DNA from: Arthrobacter antibioticus
GTDB taxonomy: Bacteria; Actinomycetota; Actinomycetes; Actinomycetales; Micrococcaceae
Reading direction: 5' to 3'
Assembly (NCBI RefSeq): GCF_030063205.1
Contig: NZ_JASISQ010000002.1
Span: 434,001 to 498,000, forward strand
DNA length: 64,000 nucleotides
Below are positions 37,874 to 47,078 of this stretch, piece by piece; the first letter of the stretch is position 1; each line of letters starts with the position of its first letter. Below the pieces are notes generated by a model. The model ran no database searches. It was not told the origin of the DNA and saw only the letters and a program-made list of their open reading frames with translations. The translations under genes were made by a program, and so were the position numbers.

Positions 37874-39010
37874 CTATAGAGTGCCGATGGCGATCTTGAG
37901 CATGCGGCGCAACGGTTCTGCGGCACCCCAGAGCAGCTGGTCGCCCACGGTGAACGCGCTGATGTACTCAGGGCCCATCTCCAACTTGCGGATACGGCCC
38001 ACGGGCACATCCAACGTGCCGGAAGCAGCCACCGGGGTCAGATCCGCCATGGAGGCTTCCTTGGTATTGGGTACCACCTTGGCCCACTGATTATCATTAG
38101 CGAGCAGCGACTCAATCTCCGCCACGGGGAGATCCTCCCGAAGCTTTAAGGTCAGTGCCTGTGAGTGGGAACGCATGGCGCCAATGCGCACACACAGCCC
38201 GTCCATAATGACCTTGTTGCTCGCCGAAGTGCCAAGAATCTTATTGGTTTCAACACCGGCCTTCCATTCCTCCCGTGACTGGCCATTGCCCAAATCGGCG
38301 TCGATCCACGGGATGAGAGAGCCGGCTAAGGGAACGCCGAACTGGCTGGAATCTATTCCCTCGCGCTGGTGGGCAAGGACTTTGCGGTCAATGTCCAAGA
38401 TGGCCGAGGCTGGGCTGTTCAACTCGCTGGAGACCTCGGAATTGAGCGTACCGAACTGGTTTAAAAGCTCACGCATATGGCGTGCCCCGCCACCTGAAGC
38501 AGCCTGGTAGGTCATGGCTGTGCCCCATTCGACCAGGTTGTTTTTGAATAGTCCGCCCAAGCCCATGAGCATGCAAGAGACAGTGCAGTTCCCGCCCACG
38601 AAATCCTTGGTGCCGTTAGCCAGGCCGGCATCGATCGCTTCGCGGTTGATGGGGTCCAGAACAATGATGGACTGCTCGTTCATGCGCAGTGTTGACGCGG
38701 CGTCCATCCACAATCCATCCCAGCCGCGGTTGCGTAGTTCACTATGCACGCGCTGGGTGTAGTCACCGCCCTGAGCGGTGACAATAATGGGAAGTTTGGC
38801 CAAAGTGTCAATGTCAAAGCCGTCTTCGAGTTTGCCGGCATCGCCGGCTCCGGCAATGGTGGGGGCGTCACCGCCAGCATTGGAAGTTGAGAAGAAGACG
38901 GGGTTGATATCGCTGAAGTCGCCCTCGTCCTGCATGCGCTGCAGCAGAACGGAGCCGACCATGCCACGCCAGCCAACCAGGCCGACGGAAGGAACACTGT
39001 TATTGGTCAT
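37874..39010 (-). CDS. asd: Aspartate-semialdehyde dehydrogenase (Gram-negative type)
   Basis: A 378-residue NADPH enzyme converting aspartyl phosphate to aspartate semialdehyde, the branch point to lysine/diaminopimelate, threonine and methionine. The N-terminus has [18 protein letters not shown]. The active-site Cys lies in [18 protein letters not shown], and the substrate segment is [15 protein letters not shown]. The length and the GGNCTVS signature match the E. coli-like branch instead of the common actinobacterial form, though Arthrobacter genomes do carry this branch. The ATG at 39010 begins [11 protein letters not shown]. The gene stands alone, converging on the winged-helix gene. Confidence 0.95.
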   Translation of the reverse strand: MTNNSVPSVGLVGWRGMVGSVLLQRMQDEGDFSDINPVFFSTSNAGGDAPTIAGAGDAGKLEDGFDIDTLAKLPIIVTAQGGDYTQRVHSELRNRGWDGLWMDAASTLRMNEQSIIVLDPINREAIDAGLANGTKDFVGGNCTVSCMLMGLGGLFKNNLVEWGTAMTYQAASGGGARHMRELLNQFGTLNSEVSSELNSPASAILDIDRKVLAHQREGIDSSQFGVPLAGSLIPWIDADLGNGQSREEWKAGVETNKILGTSASNKVIMDGLCVRIGAMRSHSQALTLKLREDLPVAEIESLLANDNQWAKVVPNTKEASMADLTPVAASGTLDVPVGRIRKLEMGPEYISAFTVGDQLLWGAAEPLRRMLKIAIGTL

Positions 39011-39139
39011 GGTGCCAGTTTAGTCGGGAGGGGCAAATTGGCTGAAGTCAGTTCACTGGATGAACAAGTACGACGCCGTGAGGTAACTTGTGCGGGCGTG
39101 CGACTGTTCTGGGGCGCCTGTTCTGTGGGGCGTCGCGAG

Positions 39140-39593
39140 CTAGTCGATGGGGCGTGGAATGCCGCGGAGTCTGCGTAGCTTGGCTGCCTTGATCTCTTTG
39201 AGAAGGTCCCGAAGCCCATCGACGAAAAATAGGCCAAAAAGCAGCACCAGCACTGTCATGACGAGCACGCCGATCCACTCGGAGCCGACAGGCATGCGGG
39301 CGCCACTGGAGACTAAAAGAAACGGATGTTCCTAATAATCCAGCAGTGATAATGGCCCACATCCCTGTCCAGGCAATATGCCCCACCACTGAGGTGATGG
39401 GCATCCGCGAGTTTCGCTCGGCACCATATTCCTCTAATTTATAGCTGAAGAGGTTGCCGTCCTTGCCGGAGGCGAGGATTCGCGATTCACCCCTGGCAAT
39501 GGCAGCTGCGTGCGCCGTGGTGACGGCGTCATCGCGGAGGATCTGTCCGAGAGTGTCTTTGCGAAACCAGTACTTGATGGTGCCGAACACCAT
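39140..39593 (-). pseudogene. Frameshifted gene for a small two-span membrane protein
   Basis: The ATG at 39593 (AGGAG just upstream) encodes MVFGTIKYWFRKDTLGQILR, a soluble segment, then a hydrophobic span GHIAWTGMWAIITAGLLG. Beyond about 39340 this frame becomes Arg/Pro-rich and unlikely. The other minus frame takes over. It reads ARMPVGSEWIGVLVMTV, then LVLLFGLFFVDGLRDLLKEI and ends RLRGIPRPID at TAG 39140-39142. Joined, the two parts give a plausible two-span protein of about 150 residues, so a one-base indel around 39300-39345 (near CCGTTTCTTTTAG on the minus strand) is likely. The 51-residue ORF from ATG 39295 could also be made alone. I do not recognise the family. Confidence 0.7.
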
Positions 39594-39699
39594 GTGAGCA
39601 CTCCTATCCGCCTGAGCTTATATTCGTCAGTTGAGCTAAAAGAGAATTTTAGCACCTGCCGCTCAGCCAGTTCCGGGACCATTGTGAAGCCGCAGAGCA

Positions 39700-40491
39700 T
39701 TAGAGCAGAGTTGTCAGCACACCCCCATCCACCCGTACCGCGGCGCCGTTGGTTGCCGATGCGTTGGGGCTGGCCAAAAAAGTGACCATGTCCGCGATCT
39801 CACCTGGCTCGATGAAGCGCTCCAGTAGGGAGGTTTGATTTGTTGCGATAATCGCTTTTTTCATGTCCATGACCGGCATGGCTGATTGTTGTGCAAGCTC
39901 CTGGACGGTTTGTGCAACGCCATCGGAGTATGTGGGGCCGCCCAGTACCGTGTTCACTGTCACTGCCGTGCCGCGAGTGAGTTTTGCCAAACCATTTCCA
40001 ACCGCCAGCATGGCGGCCTTGGAGGCGCCGTAGTGGATCATTTCAGCCGGCACATTGACGGCGGACTCACTATTGACGAAAATGATCCGGCCCCACCCGC
40101 GCGCCAGCATGACAGGCAGGACGTGCTGGGCAAGTCGCACCCCGCTGAGCACGTTCACATCAAAATACAGCTGCCAGTCGGCGGAAGAAATTGTTTCAAA
40201 CGACTTCAACTCAAAGATTCCAACGTTGTTGATAAGAATGTCAACGTCGGCGAGTTCGGCACACAGCCTGTCCACTTGTTCGGGATCAGTGAAGTCAGCT
40301 GCAATACCGCCCACAGTCACCGCAGGTACTTCCTGCCGCAGCGCATCAACCGCCGCGGATAGCTTTGCGCCATCACGGCCGTTCAGTGTGACGTCAACAC
40401 CCTCTGCGGCCAAAGCCTGGGCGATGGCATAACCAATTCCTTGGCTCGAGCCGCTGATGAATGCCTTTTTCCCCTTGAGCTGCAGATCCAT
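39700..40491 (-). CDS. SDR-family oxidoreductase
   Basis: A 263-residue classical short-chain dehydrogenase: KKAFISGSSQGIGYAIAQAL (TGxxxGxG-type motif with Ser for Thr), ILINNVGIFELKSF, FVNSESAVNVPAEMIHYGAS with the catalytic Ser and YxxxK, and the C-terminal NGAAVRVDGGVLTTLL. Members reduce or oxidise carbonyl/hydroxyl groups with NAD(P)H. The ATG at 40491 has GAGAG upstream. It is divergent from a SARP-type regulator with 137 bases between, so that regulator could control it. The substrate is unknown. Confidence 0.9.
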   Translation of the reverse strand: MDLQLKGKKAFISGSSQGIGYAIAQALAAEGVDVTLNGRDGAKLSAAVDALRQEVPAVTVGGIAADFTDPEQVDRLCAELADVDILINNVGIFELKSFETISSADWQLYFDVNVLSGVRLAQHVLPVMLARGWGRIIFVNSESAVNVPAEMIHYGASKAAMLAVGNGLAKLTRGTAVTVNTVLGGPTYSDGVAQTVQELAQQSAMPVMDMKKAIIATNQTSLLERFIEPGEIADMVTFLASPNASATNGAAVRVDGGVLTTLL

Positions 40492-40628
40492 AATTCTCTC
40501 ATTTCCGGCGCACGCTAAAACGGCTGCCTCTTACCGTGCAGGTAATTCCAACACGGGTTCAAAGCGAGAATTCCATACATGGATCAGCCCACGATCAGCG
40601 GGTTGCGGCTGCGAACTAGACTGGGTCG

Positions 40629-42506
40629 GTGAACAAGCTTGGAATCTGTGTCCTTGGCCCGATCCGTGCGGAGATTCAGAACCATTCCCTGCATCTTTCC
40701 AAAGCCCGACATCGCGAGATCATCGGAATTTTGGTGGCCGCGCGCGGCAGGACGGTGTCCACGGCCCGTTTAATCGAGGAGCTGTGGGAGGATGCCCCGG
40801 CAGGAGCAGTGGGCGCCGTTCGCACCTTCATTGGGGAACTGCGGCGCATCTTAGAACCCGAACGCCCACCCCGGATGCCGCCATCGATCATTGTGACAAT
40901 AGGTGAGGGTTATGCGCTGACAAGCAGCCTAATCACCGTTGATCTCTGGTGTGCTGAGAAGGCAATTGCGGACGCTCCTGGATTAAACACCGAGGCGCGT
41001 GAATTGTTGTTGAGTACCGCAATGCAGCGTTGGCACGGTGAAGCTTTCCAAGAGTTCAGTGCACGCCCGTGGGCTAGGCATGAACGAGCCCGGATTACCC
41101 ATCTTCGCGCGGCAGGTCTCGAGGCTCTGGCACAGGCACGGCTTGAGCTGGGGCGTCCCAAAGAGGTCCTGAACCTGCTCGACGCTCACGTTGTGGAGCA
41201 TCCTTGGCGAGAGGAAGGCTGGCGGCTGCTGGCACTGGCTCTCTACCGCGTGGACCGTCAAGGTGATGCTATCGCCGTTCTGACCCACGCCCGTTCAACC
41301 CTGTTGGAGGGGCTTGGGCTGGAACCAGGAGATCGTTTGACCGAGCTTGAGCGGAGCATCAGGTGTCATGATCCCGCATTGGATATAGAGGACGATTCGA
41401 TCCTTGTGCGCACAGCTGTTGCCAGTGCGCGGACAGGTTCGCGGTCCCAACTCGAGTCGCTGACAGTCCTCCTCCCACTGTTGGCTGCCTCCGGCTCGGT
41501 AGAGTTCGCCGGGGAACAGCGTTTGTCCGCAATCTTGGCTGCTGAGCAACTGGGTGACCCGGAACTAAGCGCACGTGTCATTGGTGGATTCGATGTTCCC
41601 GGTAGCTGGAGCCGATCAGATGATCCAGCCTTATCCGCTTCGATCGCCTTGGCAGCTTTGGGCGCCCTCTCGGCACTACCGCCTGGGGCATCAGAGCGTG
41701 TACGGGCAAGGCTTCTTGCCACCGTGGCTATGGAGTCACGCGGAACAGCGGGGCGGCTCAAGGAAGCGGCTCAAGCTGAGGAAATCGCGCGACGCCTGGG
41801 CGATCCTGCACTTCTTTGCTTCGCGCTCAGCGCCCGCTATCTACAGACCTTCAAAACAACCGGGTATGCACGGGTTCGCGAAGTGCTGGGATCGGAGATC
41901 ATTGCACTAGCTGTGGCGGCTGAGCTGCCAACCTTCGAGATCGAGGGGCGCTTGATCAGGATGCAGGCACTTTGCGCTCTTGGGACCATTGACGCCGCAG
42001 CAAAAGAAGCGGACTGTATTGACGTACTGGCAACGCGTTTTGACCGCCCCCTTGCCTCCGTTTTCACCTCATGGTTTCGATGGACCTTCGTGGCTGGTCC
42101 GCCCCCGTCTGACGGACAAGAAATGCCAGGGTTTAGGGTTGGGCTACCCGAGCTGGAAGCCTTGACTCGAGCTATCCGGACAGCAAACGAATTGCCCGAT
42201 GGAGAATTTGGACCCTACGAACCATGGGTTCGGCCCCTCCTGCTTGCTCGAAAAGGGCCCCATGAGGAGGCTCTGGCTGCCCTGGATGGTTTTCCGGAAC
42301 CGCCGCAGGATTTACTGCTCGAAGTTTCATGGTTCCTGATCGCGCTGGCCGCCATTGAGGCCGGTCACCCGAAGGCTGGGCAACGCGCCCTTACTGCCCT
42401 TCTGCCAGCCACAGAAGAGTACGCAAGCGGTAGTGGGGCCGTTGATCTTGGCCCCATAGCACCGCTGCTGAGAAAACTTGCTGAGTTCCTGCGCATAACA
42501 ATATAG
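40629..42506 (+). CDS. SARP-type (BTAD domain) transcriptional regulator
   Basis: A 625-residue regulator. The N-terminal OmpR-like winged helix (about 1-95) reads GICVLGPIRAEI, then STARLIEELWEDAPAGAVGA and VRTFIGELRRILEP. The bacterial transcriptional activator domain follows (about 95-245) with WREEGWRLLALALYRVDRQG and LGLEPGDRLTELE. The remaining 370 residues are helical and TPR-like with no Walker motif visible, unlike full AfsR proteins with an NB-ARC ATPase. SARPs usually activate secondary-metabolite genes; no such cluster is evident here, only a divergent SDR. The start is GTG 40629 with a weak ribosome site. Confidence 0.85.
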   Translation: MNKLGICVLGPIRAEIQNHSLHLSKARHREIIGILVAARGRTVSTARLIEELWEDAPAGAVGAVRTFIGELRRILEPERPPRMPPSIIVTIGEGYALTSSLITVDLWCAEKAIADAPGLNTEARELLLSTAMQRWHGEAFQEFSARPWARHERARITHLRAAGLEALAQARLELGRPKEVLNLLDAHVVEHPWREEGWRLLALALYRVDRQGDAIAVLTHARSTLLEGLGLEPGDRLTELERSIRCHDPALDIEDDSILVRTAVASARTGSRSQLESLTVLLPLLAASGSVEFAGEQRLSAILAAEQLGDPELSARVIGGFDVPGSWSRSDDPALSASIALAALGALSALPPGASERVRARLLATVAMESRGTAGRLKEAAQAEEIARRLGDPALLCFALSARYLQTFKTTGYARVREVLGSEIIALAVAAELPTFEIEGRLIRMQALCALGTIDAAAKEADCIDVLATRFDRPLASVFTSWFRWTFVAGPPPSDGQEMPGFRVGLPELEALTRAIRTANELPDGEFGPYEPWVRPLLLARKGPHEEALAALDGFPEPPQDLLLEVSWFLIALAAIEAGHPKAGQRALTALLPATEEYASGSGAVDLGPIAPLLRKLAEFLRITI

Positions 42507-42510
42507 TTGT

Positions 42511-42552
42511 TTACGGTAAGTAAATACATTAGGGTTACTTGCGGTAAGCAAA
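42511..42552 (+). promoter_or_regulatory. Two related repeats upstream of marR (candidate MarR sites)
   Basis: TTACGGTAAGTAAA (42511-42524) and TTGCGGTAAGCAAA (42539-42552) share the form TTRCGGTAAGYAAA, 28 bases apart. In each, compensating changes keep the outer arms complementary (TTAC/GTAA, TTGC/GCAA). They occupy the short gap before the MarR start, as expected for an autoregulated operator overlapping the promoter or ribosome site. Confidence 0.65.
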
Positions 42553-42562
42553 GGAAGTGCAC

Positions 42563-43045
42563 ATGATTGACTACGATGACGCCGGCCAGATCCTTTCGGA
42601 GATGGTCCAAATCAGCCGCACCTTTAGAATCTCCGGTCAGCGCAGCCGGGATAAGTCGCTGACTGGAACCAAATTTGGGTTCCTGCAGTATTTGCATCAT
42701 CGTGACGCACGATTGGGGGAGTTGGCCCACCAGCTGTTGGTCTCCGCTCCCGTTGCATCGCGTGCCATTGATTCCCTTGAAGCGGACGGCATGGTTCAAC
42801 GGCGTGCTGACCCTCAAGATGCCCGAGCATTTTTGATCTCAATCACAGAGCACGGACGAGCCAATCTCATCGAAAGCGAGAGCCAGGCCGTGCGCAGGTT
42901 CGCGGAGTCCTTGGCTGATTGGTCTCCGAGCGACGCTGCCCACGCGATCAGTATCCTGGAGCGCTTGAACGTGCACCTGATTGAAGTTACTCAGACCCCT
43001 GACACTGTCCAGCTAGCGGCAAAGCCGTCCTTGAAAGAGCACTGA
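42563..43045 (+). CDS. MarR-family transcriptional regulator
   Basis: A 160-residue MarR-type winged-helix protein. The DNA-binding part reads LGELAHQLLVSAPVASRAID, then SLEADGMVQRRADPQDARAF, with the typical wing ending in ISITEHGR. Flanking helices form the dimer. The ATG at 42563 follows AGGAAG; the upstream GTG at 42557 is less likely. It is the first gene of a run with a DHA2 pump (23 bases downstream) and a quinone oxidoreductase-like gene, which it probably represses until a phenolic or other ligand binds. Confidence 0.92.
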   Translation: MIDYDDAGQILSEMVQISRTFRISGQRSRDKSLTGTKFGFLQYLHHRDARLGELAHQLLVSAPVASRAIDSLEADGMVQRRADPQDARAFLISITEHGRANLIESESQAVRRFAESLADWSPSDAAHAISILERLNVHLIEVTQTPDTVQLAAKPSLKEH

Positions 43046-43068
43046 TAACGGAAGGGGGACTTTAACGT

Positions 43069-44724
43069 ATGAGCACCTACCGGTCCACAACTAGACCGGC
43101 AACTGAACCACGGGAGTATTCGCACCGCGAAATTTTGCAGGTCATGACGGGGCTGCTGGCGGCGCTCTTCACTGCGTTAATTTCCACGACGATCGTTTCC
43201 ACGGCCTTGCCCACCATTATGGCCGATCTGCATGGCACTCAGCGCCAGTACACCTGGGTCATAACAGCCAGTCTTCTGGCGATGACGATTGTTACCCCGA
43301 TCTGGGGGAAATTATCCGATCTTTTCGATAAGAAACTCTTGGCGCAGATAGCTATTCTCATGTTTGTGGCAGGTTCGGTAGCTGCTGGATTCTCCACCTC
43401 CATCGCCATGATGATGACTGCACGAGCCGTTCAGGGAGTGGCCATGGGCGGTCTGATGGCCTTGGTCCAATCAATTATGGGCTCGATTATCGCGCCGCGG
43501 GAACGTGGCCGATACGCCGGTTACATGGGAGCCGTCATGGCGGTGGCAACCGTTTCCGGGCCGCTTCTGGGCGGTGTGATCACTGACGCGTTGGACTGGC
43601 GGTGGTGCTTCTTCGTGAGTGTGCCACTTGCAGTTATTGCATTAATTTTGCTTCAGATGAAACTACATTTACCGGCAGTGCCGCGCGGCAAAGTCAAGAT
43701 TGACTACCTTGGTAGCGTGCTGGTCTCCATCACGGCAGCATTGCCCATGCTGTGGGTGACTTTCGCCGGAAGCGACTATGACTGGATCTCCTGGCAGTCG
43801 GGGTTGTTCCTGCTCGCCTTCCTGATCGCTGCTGCTTTGACGGTCTTCGTTGAGCTGCGGGCACCTGAACCGATGATTCCAATCCGCGTGCTGCGCAACA
43901 AGACCGCAGCATGGATGATCGTGGCCAGTGTCGGGGCGGGTGTGGGCATGTTTGGTTCGGGTGTGTTCCTGGCTCAGTACTTCCAGCTGGGAGCCGGTGT
44001 GAGTCCCACACAGGCCGGGCTGATGACAATACCGATGATCGTTGCCCAAATGCTGTCAGCAACCATCGGCGGGCAAATCGTTAGCCGAATTGGTCAGTGG
44101 AAGCCGGTGATGATGATTGGCAGTGTGATCATGCTGATTGGTCTGATCGGTCTGGGAACCATTGATCGCGATACCTCGTACCTCTTTGTGGCCATCTTTA
44201 TGGCTCTTATGGGTTTGGGGATTGGTGCCTTGGTGCAGAACGTTGTTCTCGCCGTTCAAAACACAGTTGACGTTAGTGAAGTTGGTGCGGCATCGGCTGC
44301 CATCGCCTTCTTCCGTTCTCTTGGCGGGGCTATTGGTGTAGCAGTTTTGGGTGGTGTTCTGACGAGTCGTGTTGGCACGAATATTGCCAAGGGACTAGGC
44401 TCCATGGGCATAAAGCCTGATGCGCTTTCAGGAGGGTCGGGTGAGACCCAGCTGGATATCAGTGGTCTGCCAGAATCGATACAGCAGGTGTTCCACAACG
44501 CATATGCTGACGCGTTCGGTCCCATATTTATGATCGCAGCGATGATTGCGGCGGTCTCCGTCCTAGCGATTGTGGCAGTGCGGGGGACTCCTCTTCGGAG
44601 CACAATAGGGATGAAGCCCGCCACTAATCCTGAAGACGGTTCAGCCTCTGATGCTGATTCGGGTCTTGTATCAGGTGATTGCGCTGTGGATCGGGACACG
44701 CCAACGGGGCCCACGCCAAGCTAA
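43069..44724 (+). CDS. MFS transporter, DHA2 (EmrB/QacA) drug efflux type
   Basis: A 551-residue, 14-span drug antiporter. The first span region has LFTALISTTIVSTALPTIMA, then QYTWVITASLLAMTIVTPIW and GKLSDLFDKK. Antiporter motif C is AVATVSGPLLGGVI. A hydrophilic tail of about 35 residues ends the protein. It lies 23 bases after marR and ahead of a zinc-binding-type oxidoreductase, forming a regulator-pump-reductase operon. Likely to export hydrophobic toxins; the substrate is unknown. Confidence 0.92.
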   Translation: MSTYRSTTRPATEPREYSHREILQVMTGLLAALFTALISTTIVSTALPTIMADLHGTQRQYTWVITASLLAMTIVTPIWGKLSDLFDKKLLAQIAILMFVAGSVAAGFSTSIAMMMTARAVQGVAMGGLMALVQSIMGSIIAPRERGRYAGYMGAVMAVATVSGPLLGGVITDALDWRWCFFVSVPLAVIALILLQMKLHLPAVPRGKVKIDYLGSVLVSITAALPMLWVTFAGSDYDWISWQSGLFLLAFLIAAALTVFVELRAPEPMIPIRVLRNKTAAWMIVASVGAGVGMFGSGVFLAQYFQLGAGVSPTQAGLMTIPMIVAQMLSATIGGQIVSRIGQWKPVMMIGSVIMLIGLIGLGTIDRDTSYLFVAIFMALMGLGIGALVQNVVLAVQNTVDVSEVGAASAAIAFFRSLGGAIGVAVLGGVLTSRVGTNIAKGLGSMGIKPDALSGGSGETQLDISGLPESIQQVFHNAYADAFGPIFMIAAMIAAVSVLAIVAVRGTPLRSTIGMKPATNPEDGSASDADSGLVSGDCAVDRDTPTGPTPS

Positions 44725-44771
44725 GAAAGTACAGCTACGCTCATAAACTGAACAAGATAGAGCGCAACACC

Positions 44772-45692
44772 ATGAAGGCATTCGTTATTCGGCAGCCCGG
44801 TGCACAGATTGTCGAGCTGTCAGAGGTACCCGTACCCGCAATCGAGGAAGACGAGTTGCTCGTGCGGGTGCACGCCGTTGGCGTGGGTATTCACGATTCT
44901 TACTTTTTGCCCCGTGATGCCAAATACCCGTATCCAATCGGTATTGAAGCTGCCGGAGTGATCGAGCAGATCGGCAGTAAAGTCTCCGGCCGTGAACTCG
45001 GAGAGCGTATTGCCTTTGTCAGCTCAATGCAGCCAAAAGGTGGAACATGGGCTGAGTTCGTGGCCGTCAAAGCAGGGGCGCTCATAGTACAGATTCCTAC
45101 TGGAATGGAGTTCATAGAGGCTGCGGCCGTGCCGGTTGCAGGGAACACAGTGCTCAGGGCATTTCGGGCGTTGATAACAATGCCACCCGGCGGGTCGTTG
45201 TTCGTAGCCGGCGGCTCAGGTGCCATCGGCACGTTGGCTATTCAGATCGCGCGCCAGCGAGGATGGCGGGTTGCGGCATCTGCCTCGGCAGCAAATCAGG
45301 ATCACATTCTTTCTCTGGGTGCACAAATAGCGTTGGATTACCGTGACCCGAGGTGGCAGGAACGCGTCCTGGCGTGGACGCCCGGCGGAGTTGACGCGGC
45401 GGTCGCTGTGCAGCCCGGTACCTCCAGCGATAGTTTGCCTGTGGTCAAAGATTATGGAGCGTTGGTCACGATTTCGGGCGATGAGTTGCTCCCGGAACGG
45501 GATGTGCAGTGTCAGCTGGTTCCTCACCAGATGGATGTTCAGGATGAACTGGTGCAACTCATGGTTGACATCTCCTCCGGTGAAATCCATGTAGAACTGG
45601 AGCAGGTCTACGAATTTGGGGAGGCCCTGGCTGCGCTGGAGAAGGTAGCGACCCGGCATGCTCGGGGAAAGGTTGTGCTGCACCTTGGGTAA
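44772..45692 (+). CDS. Zinc-type alcohol dehydrogenase-like quinone oxidoreductase
   Basis: A 306-residue medium-chain reductase of the quinone oxidoreductase/zeta-crystallin branch: MKAFVIRQPGAQIVELSEVP, IGIEAAGVIEQIGSKVSG, then the NADP-binding motif FVAGGSGAIGTLAIQIARQR. It lacks the Cys cluster for structural zinc. The ATG at 44772 fits the family start; the frame is open from 44679 inside the pump gene. It lies 47 bases after the DHA2 pump, suggesting joint detoxification of quinone- or enone-like compounds. Confidence 0.9.
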   Translation: MKAFVIRQPGAQIVELSEVPVPAIEEDELLVRVHAVGVGIHDSYFLPRDAKYPYPIGIEAAGVIEQIGSKVSGRELGERIAFVSSMQPKGGTWAEFVAVKAGALIVQIPTGMEFIEAAAVPVAGNTVLRAFRALITMPPGGSLFVAGGSGAIGTLAIQIARQRGWRVAASASAANQDHILSLGAQIALDYRDPRWQERVLAWTPGGVDAAVAVQPGTSSDSLPVVKDYGALVTISGDELLPERDVQCQLVPHQMDVQDELVQLMVDISSGEIHVELEQVYEFGEALAALEKVATRHARGKVVLHLG

Positions 45693-45941
45693 TCGCACGG
45701 CCAACGCCACGTTTGCGGAACCTGAGCGCAGTCTCTGAACGTTGCACCTGCGCCAAGTGCGCTGTGAGTTCGTTGTCATTACCACCAGCAGGTGGTCCTC
45801 CGGTTGACAGAGATATCCCACCATATCTTCAAGTGCGGGCAGGATCGCCTCCTCTGTTCCACCATGATTACGTTCCCGAAGCTCATGCACGCCCGGCGCA
45901 GCAACCCCGTCTAGTGCCAGCCCAAGTTAGGGTGAGAGCAA
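45693..45941. other. Intergenic stretch with a decayed minus-strand reading frame
   Basis: About 250 bases between the oxidoreductase and the HEAT-repeat gene. The minus strand has an open frame of about 60 codons with coding-like composition, passing through NHGGTEEAILPALEDM, but there is no convincing start, ribosome site or family match, and its downstream part overlaps the oxidoreductase. It may be a gene remnant; I cannot assign it. Confidence 0.35.
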
Positions 45942-46673
45942 ATGAAAAGTCAGAAGAGTCAATTGCGTAGCCGGGGGTTCCTCACGGAGGAGGACCTTGC
46001 CCGTTTCCGCACGCTGACCACGGACGGGCTGATTCGGCAACTTGAAGCCGAGGATGCTGTTGAGAGATCCTGCGCTATCCGTCTACTGGCGTTGATGCCC
46101 CGCGTCGACGATTCATTGAACACTATGTTCTTAAACCGACTCACACGCGAAACCAAGCTATATACGAAGCTCGAGCTCTGTACGGCGCTTCAAAGCGGAG
46201 GCTTGGAGTGCGCACAGCTGCTTGCTGCCTGCCTTGGCAAAATTGGATCAAATCAGCACAAGCATCCGTCTCCGGAGAGATTTAGAAAAACCAGCTATCC
46301 GCTTCCACGAGACATTGTGGCTCGGGTACTCGCCCGAATGGATCCCCACGTTCTGCCGATGCTTGTTTCGGTGATTTCCGATGGCGCCCGGGAAGAAGTT
46401 GTTGAAGTTATCGATGCGATTGGGTTCATGTGCTTTTACTCTGAGGTGGATCCAAGAGACAAAGTTCTCACGCTTAATCGCCTGATCGAGACATTCCAGG
46501 GGAACCCCAACGATGATTTGCTGCAATGGAAGATCGTCCGTGCTCTTGAGAGTTTCAACCACCCTGATTCTCTAGCGACACTTACGGATGTTCAGAATAA
46601 CGGCGAAATACAGGCAATACGTCAAGAAGCCCAACGGTCATTAGCGGTGGCGGTGAGGCAACCATCGATGTGA
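45942..46673 (+). CDS. HEAT-repeat domain-containing protein
   Basis: A 243-residue all-helical protein. Repeating helix pairs include AVERSCAIRLLALMPRVDDS, LCTALQSGGLECAQLLAACL, EEVVEVIDAIGFMCFYSEVD and ALESFNHPDSLATLTDVQ, typical of HEAT/PBS lyase-like arrays. No catalytic motif is seen. Such proteins act as binding scaffolds, and short stand-alone forms have no assigned function. The ATG at 45942 begins MKSQKSQLRSRGF, with a GTGAGAG just upstream. It lies alone between two stretches of low coding content, so acquisition by transfer is possible. Confidence 0.8.
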   Translation: MKSQKSQLRSRGFLTEEDLARFRTLTTDGLIRQLEAEDAVERSCAIRLLALMPRVDDSLNTMFLNRLTRETKLYTKLELCTALQSGGLECAQLLAACLGKIGSNQHKHPSPERFRKTSYPLPRDIVARVLARMDPHVLPMLVSVISDGAREEVVEVIDAIGFMCFYSEVDPRDKVLTLNRLIETFQGNPNDDLLQWKIVRALESFNHPDSLATLTDVQNNGEIQAIRQEAQRSLAVAVRQPSM

Positions 46674-47078
46674 GTAGTCACCCCGGCCGGACGGGACTGT
46701 AAATGGGCAACTTTTTCATTACCGCTAACAGCAGTTCTTGCCACGGTTGCTTTTGGTGCCAATAAGCTCGGTGTCGAACCAGTCTTAATCCAAGCCCGCG
46801 AAAGTATCGTCACTAGCGCTCAAACACCGTTTGATCTATTGGGTTGGCCGGAGACTTTGCGCGAAGCCAAAGGGCCTATTTGAGGGCAGGGACATCCAAT
46901 AGCCCCGCTTCAGAGTTTGGCAACTCCGAGTTTTTTGCGGCTCAACGGCCTGCTACCAGTTCTCCAGCCATTAAGCGCGGTGTCATAGCAGCGCGGGCGG
47001 GTATAAGCGCATGCCTGATCATTTGTACGGGGGTTTTGGTGGTGCCCGTGCAATGGGTGCCGCACATGGCTAAGAACT
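46674..47078. other. Non-coding stretch, possible gene remnants
   Basis: About 400 bases without a gene I can support. The frame of the HEAT-repeat gene stays open for 69 codons after its TGA, to TGA 46881-46883, with coding-like content such as PVLIQARESIVTSAQTPFDL, but no start codon is available. The remaining 200 bases contain scattered short frames only. Confidence 0.4.

Noticed and set aside
45216-45890. 224-residue minus-strand frame across the oxidoreductase 3' end
   Set aside because: Most of it is antisense to the oxidoreductase. Only its first 60 codons lie in intergenic DNA, and these have no recognisable start or family; kept only as a possible remnant.
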